Positions 26,213 to 35,458 of a DNA stretch of 35,800 bases are shown here, one piece after another. The position numbers were made by a program, and so were the translations under genes. Below the pieces are notes generated by a model. That model did no database searches. It worked only from the letters and a program-made list of their open reading frames with translations, and was not told where the DNA came from. This stretch comes from Methylocystaceae bacterium (GTDB lineage Bacteria > Pseudomonadota > Alphaproteobacteria > Rhizobiales > Beijerinckiaceae), in the NCBI GenBank assembly GCA_009773555.1, contig WSXZ01000031.1:1-35800 (forward strand), written 5' to 3'. Positions within the stretch are counted from its first letter, which is position 1. Each line of letters starts with the position of its first letter.

Positions 26213-29200
26213 TCACTCGGCGGCGAGTTTCACCGCGCTTGGCTGGCGATATTCGGCCATGAGCCGCTCGCGCTCGGCGTCCGCCGCCGCGATGTGGCGC
26301 GCCTTGACGTGGCCAAATCCGCGGATGTATTCGGGCACGCGCGCCAACGCCACGGCGCTTGCATGGTTTTCCCGCGTCAACGAAGCGGCAAACTCGTCGA
26401 GCAGCGCTTCGTAATCCTTCAGCAACCTGCCCTCGACCACCCGGTCGTGATCGAAGCGGAAGACGTCGAACCAGGTGTTGCGCAAGCTCTTCATCCGCGC
26501 CAACACGCGCAGCACCTTGAACATCCAGGGACCGAAGGTGATCTTGCGCGAGCCGCCGAAGTCGGTCTTGCGCTGAAGGGACGGGAAGTTGGGCGCAAGA
26601 TGCAGTTCGAGGCGAAGGTCGCCCTCGAAAGTTTCCTTAAGCTGACGTTGGAAGGCGCCGTCCGTATAAAGCCGTCCGACTTCATAATAGTCTTTCGTCG
26701 CCATCAGCTTGAAGAGATAGCGGGCGACCGCCTCGGTGAGTTCGCGCGATCCTGGCGCGCGCGCGGCTTCCAGCCTCGCGATCTTCTCGACGCGCGCGCG
26801 ATAGCGCGCGGCGTAGGCTTCGTTCTGGTAACCGACGAGAAAAGCCGCGCGACGTTCGATGATGTCCTCAAGCGTCTTCGCTTTCTCGCGACCGCCATTG
26901 GGCTGGCGCAGCGACTTAACGGTGGCGAGCACGCTGCTCAGATCATGCGCGGCGCGCCGACCCCACAGAAAGGCCGATTGATTCATCGGCACGGATTCGC
27001 CGTTCAGTTCGATGGCGCGCAGGATCGCCGCTTCCGACAGCGGCAGATAGCCCTTCTGCCACGCGTAGCCGAGGATGAAAATATTCGCGGCGATCGAGTC
27101 GCCCAGCAGCGCCTGCGCGAGCGCCGTGGTGTCGATGAAGGTCGACTCCGGCCCGCCCGCCCGGCGGATCGCCTGCTTGATCTCTTCGGACGGCAGCACG
27201 AAGTCGGGATTGCGCTCGATGTCGCCGGGGAACACTTCGGCGCTGTTGACGAGCACCGCCGTCTTGCCCTGCTCGACGGCGGCGAGCACCTGTTTGGCGC
27301 CGGCGACGACGAGGTCGCAGCCGAGCAGAAGATCGGCTTCGCCCGCGGCGATGCGGATGGCGTGAACCTCCGCCGGCGTGCGGCCGATCTTCACATGGCA
27401 ATAGACCGCCCCGCCCTTCTGTGCGAGGCCGGCCATATCGATGACGCCAACGCCTTTGCCTTCGAGATGCGCGGCCATGCCGAGAATGGCGGAAACGGTG
27501 ACGACGCCCGTGCCGCCAAGCCCGGCGATGAGAACGCCGTAAGGCACGGCGCCGATCTTAGCGATCGCAGGCTCCGGCAACGCCGGCAGTCCGCCGTCGT
27601 CCTGCGTCGAGGGCAGTGGCGCCTTTTTCATGCGCCCGCCATGCACGGTGACGAAGCTCGGGCAGAACCCCTCGAGACAGGAAAAGTCCTTGTTGCAGGC
27701 GGACTGGTCGATGCGCCGCTTGCGGCCGAATTCGGTTTCGACCGGCTGCACCGCGACGCAGTTCGACGCCGTGCCGCAGTCGCCGCAGCCCTCGCACACG
27801 AGTTCGTTGATGATGACGCGCGAATCCGGATCATTCATCAGCCCGCGCTTGCGCAGGCGACGTTTTTCCGTCGCGCAGGTCTGATCATAGATCAGCACGG
27901 TGACGCCGTCCGTCTGCGCCAAATCGCGCTGCACCTCATTGAGGACATTGCGATGATGGATCGTCAGGCCCGGCGGCCAGCCTATCGTCGGCGCATATTT
28001 GCCAGGCTCATCGGAGACGAGCGCGATCTTCTGCACGCCTTCGGCCGCGACCTGCCGCGCGATCGTCTCGACGGTCAGCTCGCCTTCATGCTTCTGGCCG
28101 CCGGTCATCGCGACGACGCCGTTGAAGAGAATCTTGAAGGTGATGTTGGTGTTGGTCGCGACGGCAAAGCGGATGGCGAGCGACCCCGAATGATTATAGG
28201 TGCCGTCGCCGAGATTTTGGAACATATGCTTGCGCGTCGAAAACGGCGCCTCGCCGATCCAGTTCGCGCCTTCGCCGCCCATATGGGTGTAACCCTCCGT
28301 CGAGCGGTCCATCCATTGCGCCATGTAATGGCAGCCGATGCCGGTATAGGCGCGCGAGCCCTCGGGCACATGGGTCGACGTCGAATGCGGACAGCCGGCG
28401 CAAAAATGCGGCACGCGAACGGTGACGTCAGTCATCGTCCGGCGGCGATCCTGCAGCTTTTCGAGCCGGCGCACGCGCGCCTCCAGCTCGTCGAGCGAAT
28501 GATATTTCAACAGCCGCCGGCCGATGGCGATGGCGACGTCATTGGAGTCGAGCGCGCCCTTGACCGGGAACAGCCATTCGCCGCGTTCGTCCTTCTTGCC
28601 GATGCAGAGCGGCTGATGCGGCGCGCCGTACAGTTCCTCGCGCAGCTGCACTTCAATGAGCGAGCGCTTCTCCTCGACGACGATGATGAGGTCGAGGCCG
28701 CGGGCGAATTCACGCAGACCCTGCGGCTCCAGCGGCCAGGGCGCGGCAATCTTGTATAGGCGCAGACCGAGATCGTTCGCTTTCACCTCGTCGAGGCCGA
28801 GATCGTCCATCGCCTGGCGCACGTCGAGATAGGACTTGCCGACGGTGATGACGCCGATCTTCGGATTGGCGCCGCCGGACGTGATGATGCGGTTCAATCG
28901 ATTGGCGCGGATGAAGGCGAGCATCGCGTCGCGCTTGCTCTCCTGCATGCGCGCTTCCTGCGAAAGGACCGGATCGCCGGGACGGATGTTGAGGCCGCCG
29001 GGCGGCATGAAGAAAGATGGGGGGATGATCGGGCGGATGCGGTCGAGCGAACCGTCGATCGAGGCCGTCGACTCGACCGTGTCCTTGAGGAGCTTCAGAC
29101 CCACCCAGACGCCTGCGAAGCGCGACAGGGCGAAGCCGTAAAGCCCGTAATCGAGAATTTCCTGAACGCCCGCCGGCGACAGGATCGGGATCATCACATC

Positions 29201-29728
29201 GACGAAATGATAATCGGACTGATGCGCGGTGGTTGAGGATTCGGCGGTGTGATCGTCGCCCATGAGGGCCAGCGCGCCGCCATGGCGCGACGTGCCGGCG
29301 AGATTGACGTGGCGGAAGGCGTCGCCGCTGCGGTCGATGCCTGGACCTTTGCCGTACCAGAGCGAGAAGACGCCGTCATATTTGCCTTCGCCGCGCATCT
29401 CGGCCTGCTGCGCGCCCCAAATGGCGGTCGCGGCGAGATCCTCGTTGAGCCCGGGCATGTAGAGAATATTATTGGCGTCGAAGAGCGCCTTGGCCTTATG
29501 CATCTGCGCATCGACGCCGCCGAGCGGCGAGCCGCGGTAGCCGGTGACGAAACCCGCAGTGTTCAATCCGGCGCGGCGGTCCGCCTCCTTCTGCATCAGG
29601 AGCATGCGCACGATCGCCTGGGTGCCGGTGATCAGAACGCGCGACCTGTCGAGATCAAATCGATCGGAGAGCGACGCCTCGGCAAAGGCGGAGCCGGTCT
29701 TTGCGTCGCCGGCGGCGATGTCCGCCAT
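26213..29728 (-). CDS. Indolepyruvate ferredoxin oxidoreductase family protein, fused alpha-beta
   Basis: This 1171-residue enzyme should oxidatively decarboxylate aryl 2-oxo acids such as indolepyruvate to acyl-CoA, passing electrons to ferredoxin. All domains are on one chain: an N-terminal IorA-like part (TGYRGSPLGGVDAQMHKAK, FSLWYGKGPGIDRSGDA, MGDDHTAESSTT), a TPP-binding part (GIGCHYMAQWMDR near 463, MGGEGANWIGEAPF), a cysteine cluster (645, 648, 651, 657, CEGCGDC) likely for a 4Fe-4S centre, and an IorB-like gamma part (GLGGTGVVTVSAILGMA near 736, AGLAQKGGAVYCHVKIG). AGGAGAG precedes the ATG. The fused type is common in aerobic proteobacteria, where substrates can include branched-chain or other 2-oxo acids, so exact specificity is uncertain. 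It stands alone between a repeat and a divergent metal-transport pair. Confidence 0.94.
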   Translation of the reverse strand: MADIAAGDAKTGSAFAEASLSDRFDLDRSRVLITGTQAIVRMLLMQKEADRRAGLNTAGFVTGYRGSPLGGVDAQMHKAKALFDANNILYMPGLNEDLAATAIWGAQQAEMRGEGKYDGVFSLWYGKGPGIDRSGDAFRHVNLAGTSRHGGALALMGDDHTAESSTTAHQSDYHFVDVMIPILSPAGVQEILDYGLYGFALSRFAGVWVGLKLLKDTVESTASIDGSLDRIRPIIPPSFFMPPGGLNIRPGDPVLSQEARMQESKRDAMLAFIRANRLNRIITSGGANPKIGVITVGKSYLDVRQAMDDLGLDEVKANDLGLRLYKIAAPWPLEPQGLREFARGLDLIIVVEEKRSLIEVQLREELYGAPHQPLCIGKKDERGEWLFPVKGALDSNDVAIAIGRRLLKYHSLDELEARVRRLEKLQDRRRTMTDVTVRVPHFCAGCPHSTSTHVPEGSRAYTGIGCHYMAQWMDRSTEGYTHMGGEGANWIGEAPFSTRKHMFQNLGDGTYNHSGSLAIRFAVATNTNITFKILFNGVVAMTGGQKHEGELTVETIARQVAAEGVQKIALVSDEPGKYAPTIGWPPGLTIHHRNVLNEVQRDLAQTDGVTVLIYDQTCATEKRRLRKRGLMNDPDSRVIINELVCEGCGDCGTASNCVAVQPVETEFGRKRRIDQSACNKDFSCLEGFCPSFVTVHGGRMKKAPLPSTQDDGGLPALPEPAIAKIGAVPYGVLIAGLGGTGVVTVSAILGMAAHLEGKGVGVIDMAGLAQKGGAVYCHVKIGRTPAEVHAIRIAAGEADLLLGCDLVVAGAKQVLAAVEQGKTAVLVNSAEVFPGDIERNPDFVLPSEEIKQAIRRAGGPESTFIDTTALAQALLGDSIAANIFILGYAWQKGYLPLSEAAILRAIELNGESVPMNQSAFLWGRRAAHDLSSVLATVKSLRQPNGGREKAKTLEDIIERRAAFLVGYQNEAYAARYRARVEKIARLEAARAPGSRELTEAVARYLFKLMATKDYYEVGRLYTDGAFQRQLKETFEGDLRLELHLAPNFPSLQRKTDFGGSRKITFGPWMFKVLRVLARMKSLRNTWFDVFRFDHDRVVEGRLLKDYEALLDEFAASLTRENHASAVALARVPEYIRGFGHVKARHIAAADAERERLMAEYRQPSAVKLAAE

Positions 29729-30002
29729 TACTGCTCTCCTGCGAGAAATCGGGGCGAAGCGCGCTTGGGACTCGTGCGCTCACACGCTAAAAGCAAGGAT
29801 CAACCCGTGAACGAATCCGGTTCAAAGACCCAGCCGGGCGGCCTTCCGCCGCAGAGGCGCCCCACTAGCGCCGATTCTGTATTGGCCACCTTATGCCACA
29901 CGGAAGCGCCTTTTCAAGGACGGATCTGCTAGCATGCACAGGCTCGAAGCGGGAGCCTGCGCCGCGTTTTCGCCGCCTTCGCCGCCTAAGCGCGAGACTC
30001 GC

Positions 30003-30647
30003 ATGAAGCTGAAAATAAGCTCGATTCTCATCCTTTTGACGACGGCGCTGGGAATCGGCGCGGCCTTCGCGCACCCCCATGTCTGGGTGGCGGTGCGCAG
30101 CGAGGTCATATTCGCGCCAGACGGAAAAATCTCGGGCGTTCAACACGCTTGGGAATTCGACGAAATGTATTCGGCCTATGCCGTACAGGGGCTCGGCAAG
30201 GACGGCAAGCCGCCCACCCGGGAAGAACTCGCGCCGCTCGCCAGGACGAACGTCGAGTCGCTGGCCGAATTCGAGTTTTTCACCTTCGCCAAGCAGAACA
30301 GCGCCAAGCTTGCGTTCAAGGAGCCGGAGAAGGTGACGCTCGAAGCCAATGACAAGAAGATCGTCACGCTGCGCTTCTTCCTGCCGCTGCAGACGCCGGT
30401 CGCGGCCAAGAAGCCGTTCTCCTTTCAGGTCTATGACCCGACCTATTTCGTCTCGTTCGGTCTGGAAAAGAAGGATCCCGTGACGCTCGCGGGGGCGCCG
30501 GCCGGATGCTCGCTCAGTCTCGTCGAACCTGCGCCGCTGGTGGCGAATGAAAATCAGAAACTGAGCGAAGCGTTCTTTCAGAACATGTCGCCGGGAGCCG
30601 ATTTCGGCATGAAGCTGGCGACACGCGCGATCGTGGCCTGTCCGTGA
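30003..30647 (+). CDS. DUF1007 family periplasmic protein
   Basis: The product is 214 residues. A signal peptide (1-23, ending LGIGAAFA) leaves a mature protein starting HPHVWVAVRSEV, the signature of DUF1007; the two leading histidines could bind a metal. The remainder is a single beta-rich domain with GVQHAWEFDEMYSAYAVQGL and VYDPTYFVSF. Family members are regularly found just before a NicO-type nickel/cobalt permease, as here: the next gene starts inside this stop codon (GTGA). It likely serves as a metal-binding partner of that permease in the periplasm, which is inference from pairing. I chose ATG 30003 over an upstream start at 29934 because of the signal peptide. The ribosome site is weak. 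Confidence 0.9.
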   Translation: MKLKISSILILLTTALGIGAAFAHPHVWVAVRSEVIFAPDGKISGVQHAWEFDEMYSAYAVQGLGKDGKPPTREELAPLARTNVESLAEFEFFTFAKQNSAKLAFKEPEKVTLEANDKKIVTLRFFLPLQTPVAAKKPFSFQVYDPTYFVSFGLEKKDPVTLAGAPAGCSLSLVEPAPLVANENQKLSEAFFQNMSPGADFGMKLATRAIVACP

Positions 30648-31648
30648 AAATCGGGCATAGGGCGGTTTGGCTCGGCGTCACCGCCGCGGCGCTGGCCCTG
30701 ATCGCCGCCTCGTCAGCTTGGGGCGCGCCGCGCCACCCGTTTGCGGTCGGCGCGCAAGAGTCGACCGCGACTGCGACGGGCGTCGCCGGGCTTATCCTTG
30801 CCTGGCAAAGCAAGTTCCACGCTGAGCTTCACGCAGCCGTCCGCGCGCTGAAGACCGATCCGTCCGCTTTCTTCGCGCTCGCCGCGGCGAGTTTCGCCTA
30901 TGGCGCCTTTCACGCCGCCGGTCCCGGCCATGGGAAGGCGGTGCTTGCGTCCTACATGCTTGCCAATGAAACGGCGCTGCGCCGCGGTCTGCTGCTTGCG
31001 GCGCTCGCCGCGCTGCTGCAGGGACTTGTCGCGATCGCCGTCGTCGGCGCGGCGGCGATGTTTTTTCGCGCAACCGCGAGTCAAATGAACGACGCCACGC
31101 GCCTGATCGAGCTTGCAAGCTATGCGGCGGTCGCGGCGCTCGGCGCGCGCCTCGCCTGGGTGAAAGGCCACGCGCTGGCGGCGGCCGTCCGCATGCCTGC
31201 AATCGCGCAGGCGGCGCGCGGCTTCGTTTGCGAGGCCATCGACGACCCGACGCATGTGCATGACGCGACCTGCCGCCACGCGCCGGACCCTTCGACATTG
31301 GGAGGACCGAAGTTTCGCCTCGCCGACGCGGCCGCGACCGTTGTCGCGGCCGGCCTGCGCCCCTGCTCGGGGGCGATTCTGGTGCTGGCGTTCACCCTGT
31401 CGCAGGGGCTATTCGCCGCCGGCGCCGGGGCGGTCATCGCCATGTCGGCGGGAACGGCGATTACGACGGGCGCCCTCGCCGCGACGGCTGTTTACGCCAA
31501 GAGCGCCGCGGTGCGGTTTGGCGCGAAGGATTCACGGCGCGCGGTCATCATCGCCCGCGGCGGCGAGTTCATCGCCGCCATCCTCGTTCTGGCGCTCGGC
31601 GTTACGCTGCTCTTCGGCCTCGGGCCGGCGCCGCCTGGGACGGCGTGA
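30644..31648 (+). CDS. NicO-family nickel/cobalt transporter (RcnA-like)
   Basis: The 334-residue inner-membrane protein has about six helices after a signal-like N-terminus (ending AASSAWGA). Two conserved NicO motifs are present: FHAAGPGHGKAV (89-100), with histidines in the membrane path, and AGLRPCSGAILVLAF (226-240). A cytoplasmic or periplasmic loop at 190-213 (DDPTHVHDATCRH) is rich in His and Cys and probably binds metal. RcnA relatives export nickel and cobalt, but others in the family import, and sequence does not decide the direction. It begins with GTG in the stop of the DUF1007 gene, forming a two-gene operon. The cobalamin genes lie 4.6 kb away, which may point to cobalt. Confidence 0.9.
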   Translation: MKIGHRAVWLGVTAAALALIAASSAWGAPRHPFAVGAQESTATATGVAGLILAWQSKFHAELHAAVRALKTDPSAFFALAAASFAYGAFHAAGPGHGKAVLASYMLANETALRRGLLLAALAALLQGLVAIAVVGAAAMFFRATASQMNDATRLIELASYAAVAALGARLAWVKGHALAAAVRMPAIAQAARGFVCEAIDDPTHVHDATCRHAPDPSTLGGPKFRLADAAATVVAAGLRPCSGAILVLAFTLSQGLFAAGAGAVIAMSAGTAITTGALAATAVYAKSAAVRFGAKDSRRAVIIARGGEFIAAILVLALGVTLLFGLGPAPPGTA

Positions 31649-31755
31649 CGCCGCTCGCGGCGACGCAACATAATGATTGCGGCAGGACTGGCCTCATTCG
31701 ACGCGAGACGCGCTATCTTGAATAAAAGCCACATGGGCGGAGGAGACGATTCGCA

Positions 31756-33555
31756 ATGCGAGATCGACGCCGCCTCGCGGAGGTCCAGGACGACATGACA
31801 AGCGCGGAACAACAACGAGAGGACCCCTACGTCAAGCGGCCGTGGCTTTCGTCCTACCCCTCTGGCGTCCCGGCGGACATCGACGAATCTTCCTATTCGA
31901 CGCTGGTCAATATGTTCAACGCGAGCGTTGCGGAATTCGCCGAGCGGCCGGCGATGGAGAGTTTCGGCGCAACGCTCACCTTCGAGGAGCTCGGCCGCGC
32001 GGCGGTCGCCGTCGCCGCCTGGCTGCAGACTCGCGGATTAAGAAAAGGCGATCGGGTCGCGATCATGTCGCCCAACGTCCTCGCCTATCCGGCGACGCTC
32101 TTTGGCGTCCTGCTCGCCGGCGGCGTCGTCGTGAACGTCAATCCGCTGTACACGCCGCATGAGCTCGAGCACCAGATGAACGACTCCGGCGCGCGCTTCT
32201 TGTTCGTGTTCGAAAACTTCGCGCATACGGCTGCCGCCGCCTGGCCGCATATGAAGGTCGAACGTGCGGTGATTATGAAGCCCGGAGATCTGATGGGGCT
32301 GCGCGGACTGATCGTCAATTTCGTCTCGCGCTGGATCAAGCGCATGGTCCCGGCCTATCGGCTGCAGGGCGGCGTCGGATTCGCCCAAGTGCTGCAGGCG
32401 GGCGCCGAGGAGCCGTTCAAGCCGCCGCCAATCGGGCCGGACGACATCGCCTTTCTGCAATACACCGGCGGCACGACCGGCGTCGCCAAGGGCGCCATGC
32501 TGCTGCATCGCAACGTCGCCGCCAATGTCGAACAGTCGTGGACCTGGCTGAAGCCTTACCTCGAAGGTAAGCCGCTGATCATGGTGACGGCGCTGCCACT
32601 CTATCATATTTTCGGACTGACCGCCTGCCTGCTGCTTGTGGTGAAGACCGGCGGTTGCTGCCTGCTGATCGCCAATCCCCGCGACATCAAGGGACTGATC
32701 GCGACGCTGCGCAAATCAAAGTTCACCCTGTTCTCCGGCGTCAACACGCTTTACGCGGCGATCGCCGACCATTCCACCGCTCGCACGGTGGATTACTCCA
32801 ATCTTCTCCTGACCATCTCCGGCGGCATGTCGACTCAGGAAGTCGTGGCGAAGAAGTGGAAGGCGCTCACCGGCAAGCCGATCGTCGAAGGCTATGGACT
32901 GACCGAAACGTCGCCGATCGTGACGGTCAACAAGCCGACGATCGCCGAATTCACCGGCGCGATCGGCTATCCGGCGCCGTCGACGGAAGTCTCGTTGCGT
33001 TCGCCAGACGGCGAGCCGGTCGCCATCGGCGAGCGCGGCGAACTCTGCGTCAAAGGGCCGCAATTGATGGGAGGCTATTGGCGCAGGCCCGATGAAACCG
33101 CGAAAGCCCTCACGCCCGACGGTTTCCTCAGAACTGGCGACATTGCCGTGATGTCGCCGGACGGGCTCATCAAGATCGTCGATCGACTGAAGGACATGAT
33201 TCTCGTTTCGGGCTTCAACGTCTATCCGAACGAAGTTGAATCCGTGCTGATCGAACATCCGAAAGTCAAAGAGGTCGCCGTCATCGGCGTGCCGAACCAG
33301 CATTCCGGCGAAGCGCCGATGGCGTTCGTCGTGGCGCGCGACCCGAGCCTCACGCGCGAGGAGTTGCGCGCGTTCGTCCATGAACAGCTGACGAGCTACA
33401 AGATTCCGCGCTACTTCGAGTTTCGCGAGAGCCTTCCCAAGAGCAACGTCGGCAAAATTTTGCGGCGCGCGCTCAAGGACGAATTTCTCGCGCGCAAGAA
33501 TACCGTCGCCGATGAGGGACGCGGCAAGAGCGTGAGAACCGAACTTGGGCGCTAG
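31756..33555 (+). CDS. fadD: Long-chain fatty acid-CoA ligase
   Basis: The enzyme activates fatty acids with ATP and CoA by way of an acyl-adenylate. The 599-residue protein contains the ATP-binding YTGGTTGVAKGAM (from 236), GYGLTETSP (from 379), and the hinge and C-domain segments TGDIAVMSPDGLIKIVDRLK and SGFNVYPNEVES, ending with LPKSNVGKILRRALKDE, whose lysine is catalytic. The N-terminal RPWLSSYPSGVP is usual in proteobacterial FadD. ATG 31756 has a strong GGAGGAGA nine bases upstream; ATG 31795, after GGAGG, is a possible shorter start. The gene is transcribed toward bioA and the two end in one shared CTAG. Substrate chain length is not resolved by sequence. Confidence 0.94.
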   Translation: MRDRRRLAEVQDDMTSAEQQREDPYVKRPWLSSYPSGVPADIDESSYSTLVNMFNASVAEFAERPAMESFGATLTFEELGRAAVAVAAWLQTRGLRKGDRVAIMSPNVLAYPATLFGVLLAGGVVVNVNPLYTPHELEHQMNDSGARFLFVFENFAHTAAAAWPHMKVERAVIMKPGDLMGLRGLIVNFVSRWIKRMVPAYRLQGGVGFAQVLQAGAEEPFKPPPIGPDDIAFLQYTGGTTGVAKGAMLLHRNVAANVEQSWTWLKPYLEGKPLIMVTALPLYHIFGLTACLLLVVKTGGCCLLIANPRDIKGLIATLRKSKFTLFSGVNTLYAAIADHSTARTVDYSNLLLTISGGMSTQEVVAKKWKALTGKPIVEGYGLTETSPIVTVNKPTIAEFTGAIGYPAPSTEVSLRSPDGEPVAIGERGELCVKGPQLMGGYWRRPDETAKALTPDGFLRTGDIAVMSPDGLIKIVDRLKDMILVSGFNVYPNEVESVLIEHPKVKEVAVIGVPNQHSGEAPMAFVVARDPSLTREELRAFVHEQLTSYKIPRYFEFRESLPKSNVGKILRRALKDEFLARKNTVADEGRGKSVRTELGR

Positions 33556-34826
33556 AGCGCACTCCCGCCGAAGCAATCGGCCGCCTCGCTGATCGCATCA
33601 TAGACGAGATCGAGTTCGGCGGCCTCGACGCAGTATGGCGGAAACACATAGATCGTCGGCCCGAGCGGACGCAGCAGAAGTCCACGTTCATTGAAGAAGC
33701 GCATCAGATCGAGCGAGATCGTCGCAAGATAGCCGCTCTGCGCGCCGTTGAGATCGAGCGCTGTAATGATTCCGAGCTGGCGGACGTTGGAGAAGCGCGC
33801 ATCGGACGCAAATCGCGCAATGCGCGTCGCCTGCATCTCGCAAAGTGACGCGACACGGGCGGCGGGTTCGCCCGTCGCCCAGACGTCGAGATTGGCGAGC
33901 GCCGCGGCGCAGGCGATCGGATTGGCGGTGTAAGAGCTCGAATGAAAAAAGGCGCGGGCGCGCTCCGGCGATAGATGCGCCACAAATATTTCGGCTTTGC
34001 ACATGGTGACGGCGAGCGGCAGCGCGCCGCCGGTGAGGCCCTTGGCGTAGCAGGCGATGTCCGGAACGACGCCCGCCTGCTCGCAGGCGAAGAGCGTTCC
34101 CGTACGGCCGAAGCCGGTCATCACCTCATCGGCGATGAACAGCACGTCGTAACGCGCGCAGATGCGCTGCATCTCCGCGAGCGTATCGGCGCCGTAGATG
34201 AGCATGCCGCCCGATCCAAGAACGAGCGGCTCGACCAGCAGAGCGGCGGGTCTATCGCGGCAGGCGCGCTCCAGCGCGTCGAGGGTCTCCTGCTCGCGCC
34301 CGCGCGCGGGGAAGGGAATGCGCGAGACCTCATAAAGCAGCGGCTCGTAAGGCGCGTTGAAGGGCGATCGCGCGCCGACGGACATCGTGCCGATCGTATC
34401 GCCGTGATAGCCGTGTTCGAGCGCGACGATGCGCGTGCGCGCTTCGCCGCGATTGCGCCAGAAGCCGAGCGCCATCTTGATCGCCACTTCGACGCAGGTG
34501 GAGCCGCTGTCGGAATAAAACACGTAATCCAGTCCCGGCGGCGTCAGCGCCACAAGGCGCCGCGCCAGCGCTTCCGCCGGCTCATGGGTGAAGCCGGCGA
34601 AAATGATCTGATCGAGGCGCTCGGTTTCCTCGCGGATCGCCTGCATGATCGCTGGATGGCGATGGCCGTGGGTGACGACCCACCAGGACGAAATGGCGTC
34701 GAGAAAGCGCGCGCCGTCTTCGGCTTCGAGCCAAGCGCCTTCGGCGCGCGCGATCTTGAAGGCGCCGGGCTGCAGCGCATGCTGCGTAAACGGCCGCCAG
34801 ACCGGAGAGTCCGTGACGATGCTCAT
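33552..34826 (-). CDS. bioA: Adenosylmethionine-8-amino-7-oxononanoate aminotransferase
   Basis: BioA converts 8-amino-7-oxononanoate to 7,8-diaminononanoate, with S-adenosylmethionine as amino donor, in biotin synthesis. The 424-residue PLP enzyme shows WRPFTQH at the N-terminus, AISSWWVVTHGH (Trp pair of the substrate pocket), YSDSGSTCVEVAIKMA, GYHGDTIGTMSVG, FIADEVMTGFGRTG and the PLP lysine Lys262 in CYAKGLTGGALPLAV. Length and motifs are as in E. coli BioA. Its ATG overlaps the bioD stop (ATGA), so it is the last gene seen of the bioFDA operon. Its stop overlaps that of convergent fadD. Confidence 0.96.
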   Translation of the reverse strand: MSIVTDSPVWRPFTQHALQPGAFKIARAEGAWLEAEDGARFLDAISSWWVVTHGHRHPAIMQAIREETERLDQIIFAGFTHEPAEALARRLVALTPPGLDYVFYSDSGSTCVEVAIKMALGFWRNRGEARTRIVALEHGYHGDTIGTMSVGARSPFNAPYEPLLYEVSRIPFPARGREQETLDALERACRDRPAALLVEPLVLGSGGMLIYGADTLAEMQRICARYDVLFIADEVMTGFGRTGTLFACEQAGVVPDIACYAKGLTGGALPLAVTMCKAEIFVAHLSPERARAFFHSSSYTANPIACAAALANLDVWATGEPAARVASLCEMQATRIARFASDARFSNVRQLGIITALDLNGAQSGYLATISLDLMRFFNERGLLLRPLGPTIYVFPPYCVEAAELDLVYDAISEAADCFGGSAL

Positions 34827-35458
34827 GCGCAGCTCCCGAAAGCGTCGCGCGCGATCGCGGCGCTAAACGCCGCGCCGAGCGTCTTTTTATTCAGAGGATC
34901 GAGCTTCGGCAGACGGCCGAGAATGCGCGCGCCGCCGATCGTCTCGATCGAATGTTGCGCATCGGCGTCGGCGTCGCCGACGAAAATGATTCCGGCGATT
35001 GAGATTCCGCGTCTGCGCAAGGCTTCGAGCGTGAGCAGGCTGTGATTGATCGTGCCAAGGCGCGTGCGCGCGACGAGTATGACCGGCAAGCGCCAGCGTT
35101 CGAGCACGTCGATGGTCAATGCGCGGTCGCTGAGCGGCGTCAGCACGCCGCCGGCCGTCTCTATGATCAGAGGAGCGTCGCATGGCGGAGGATTCAGCGC
35201 GGCGGCGTCGATTTCGACGCCCTCGTCGCGCGCGGCAAGATGCGGCGAGGCCGGTCGACGCAGCCGCCAGGCTTCTGGGAAAATACGGTCCGCCGCCGCG
35301 CCCGAAAGACGCGCGACGGTCTGCGAGTCCGTCTCGCCATCGAGGCCCGACTGCACCGGCTTCCAATAACAGGCGTTGAGCGCGCCAACGAGCGCGGCGG
35401 AAACGACAGTCTTGCCGACGTCCGTATCGGTTCCCACGATCACGAATCGGCGGTTCAT
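34823..35458 (-). CDS. bioD: Dethiobiotin synthase
   Basis: BioD closes the ureido ring by carboxylating 7,8-diaminononanoate with CO2 and ATP. The 211-residue protein starts with the P-loop GTDTDVGKT (9-17), then YWKPVQSGLDGETDSQ, the ETAGGVLTPLS segment that binds carbamate and ATP, and LVARTRLGTINHSLLTLEAL. These are the standard BioD motifs and the length is about usual. It overlaps bioF upstream and bioA downstream by four bases each (ATGA), showing translational coupling. No biotin-repressor site can be judged because the operon start is outside the window. Confidence 0.96.
   Translation of the reverse strand: MNRRFVIVGTDTDVGKTVVSAALVGALNACYWKPVQSGLDGETDSQTVARLSGAAADRIFPEAWRLRRPASPHLAARDEGVEIDAAALNPPPCDAPLIIETAGGVLTPLSDRALTIDVLERWRLPVILVARTRLGTINHSLLTLEALRRRGISIAGIIFVGDADADAQHSIETIGGARILGRLPKLDPLNKKTLGAAFSAAIARDAFGSCA

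Noticed and set aside
26294..28759. An 821-codon open frame on the plus strand opposite the oxidoreductase gene
   Set aside because: It lies entirely antisense to a strongly conserved gene, is rich in Arg/Ala/Asp/His as expected from high-GC shadow frames, and has no family motifs.
29729..30002. Possible cobalt- or nickel-responsive riboswitch before the DUF1007-NicO pair
   Set aside because: Some GCCAC-like words are present, but the conserved order of elements needed for a B12 or NiCo riboswitch is not visible.
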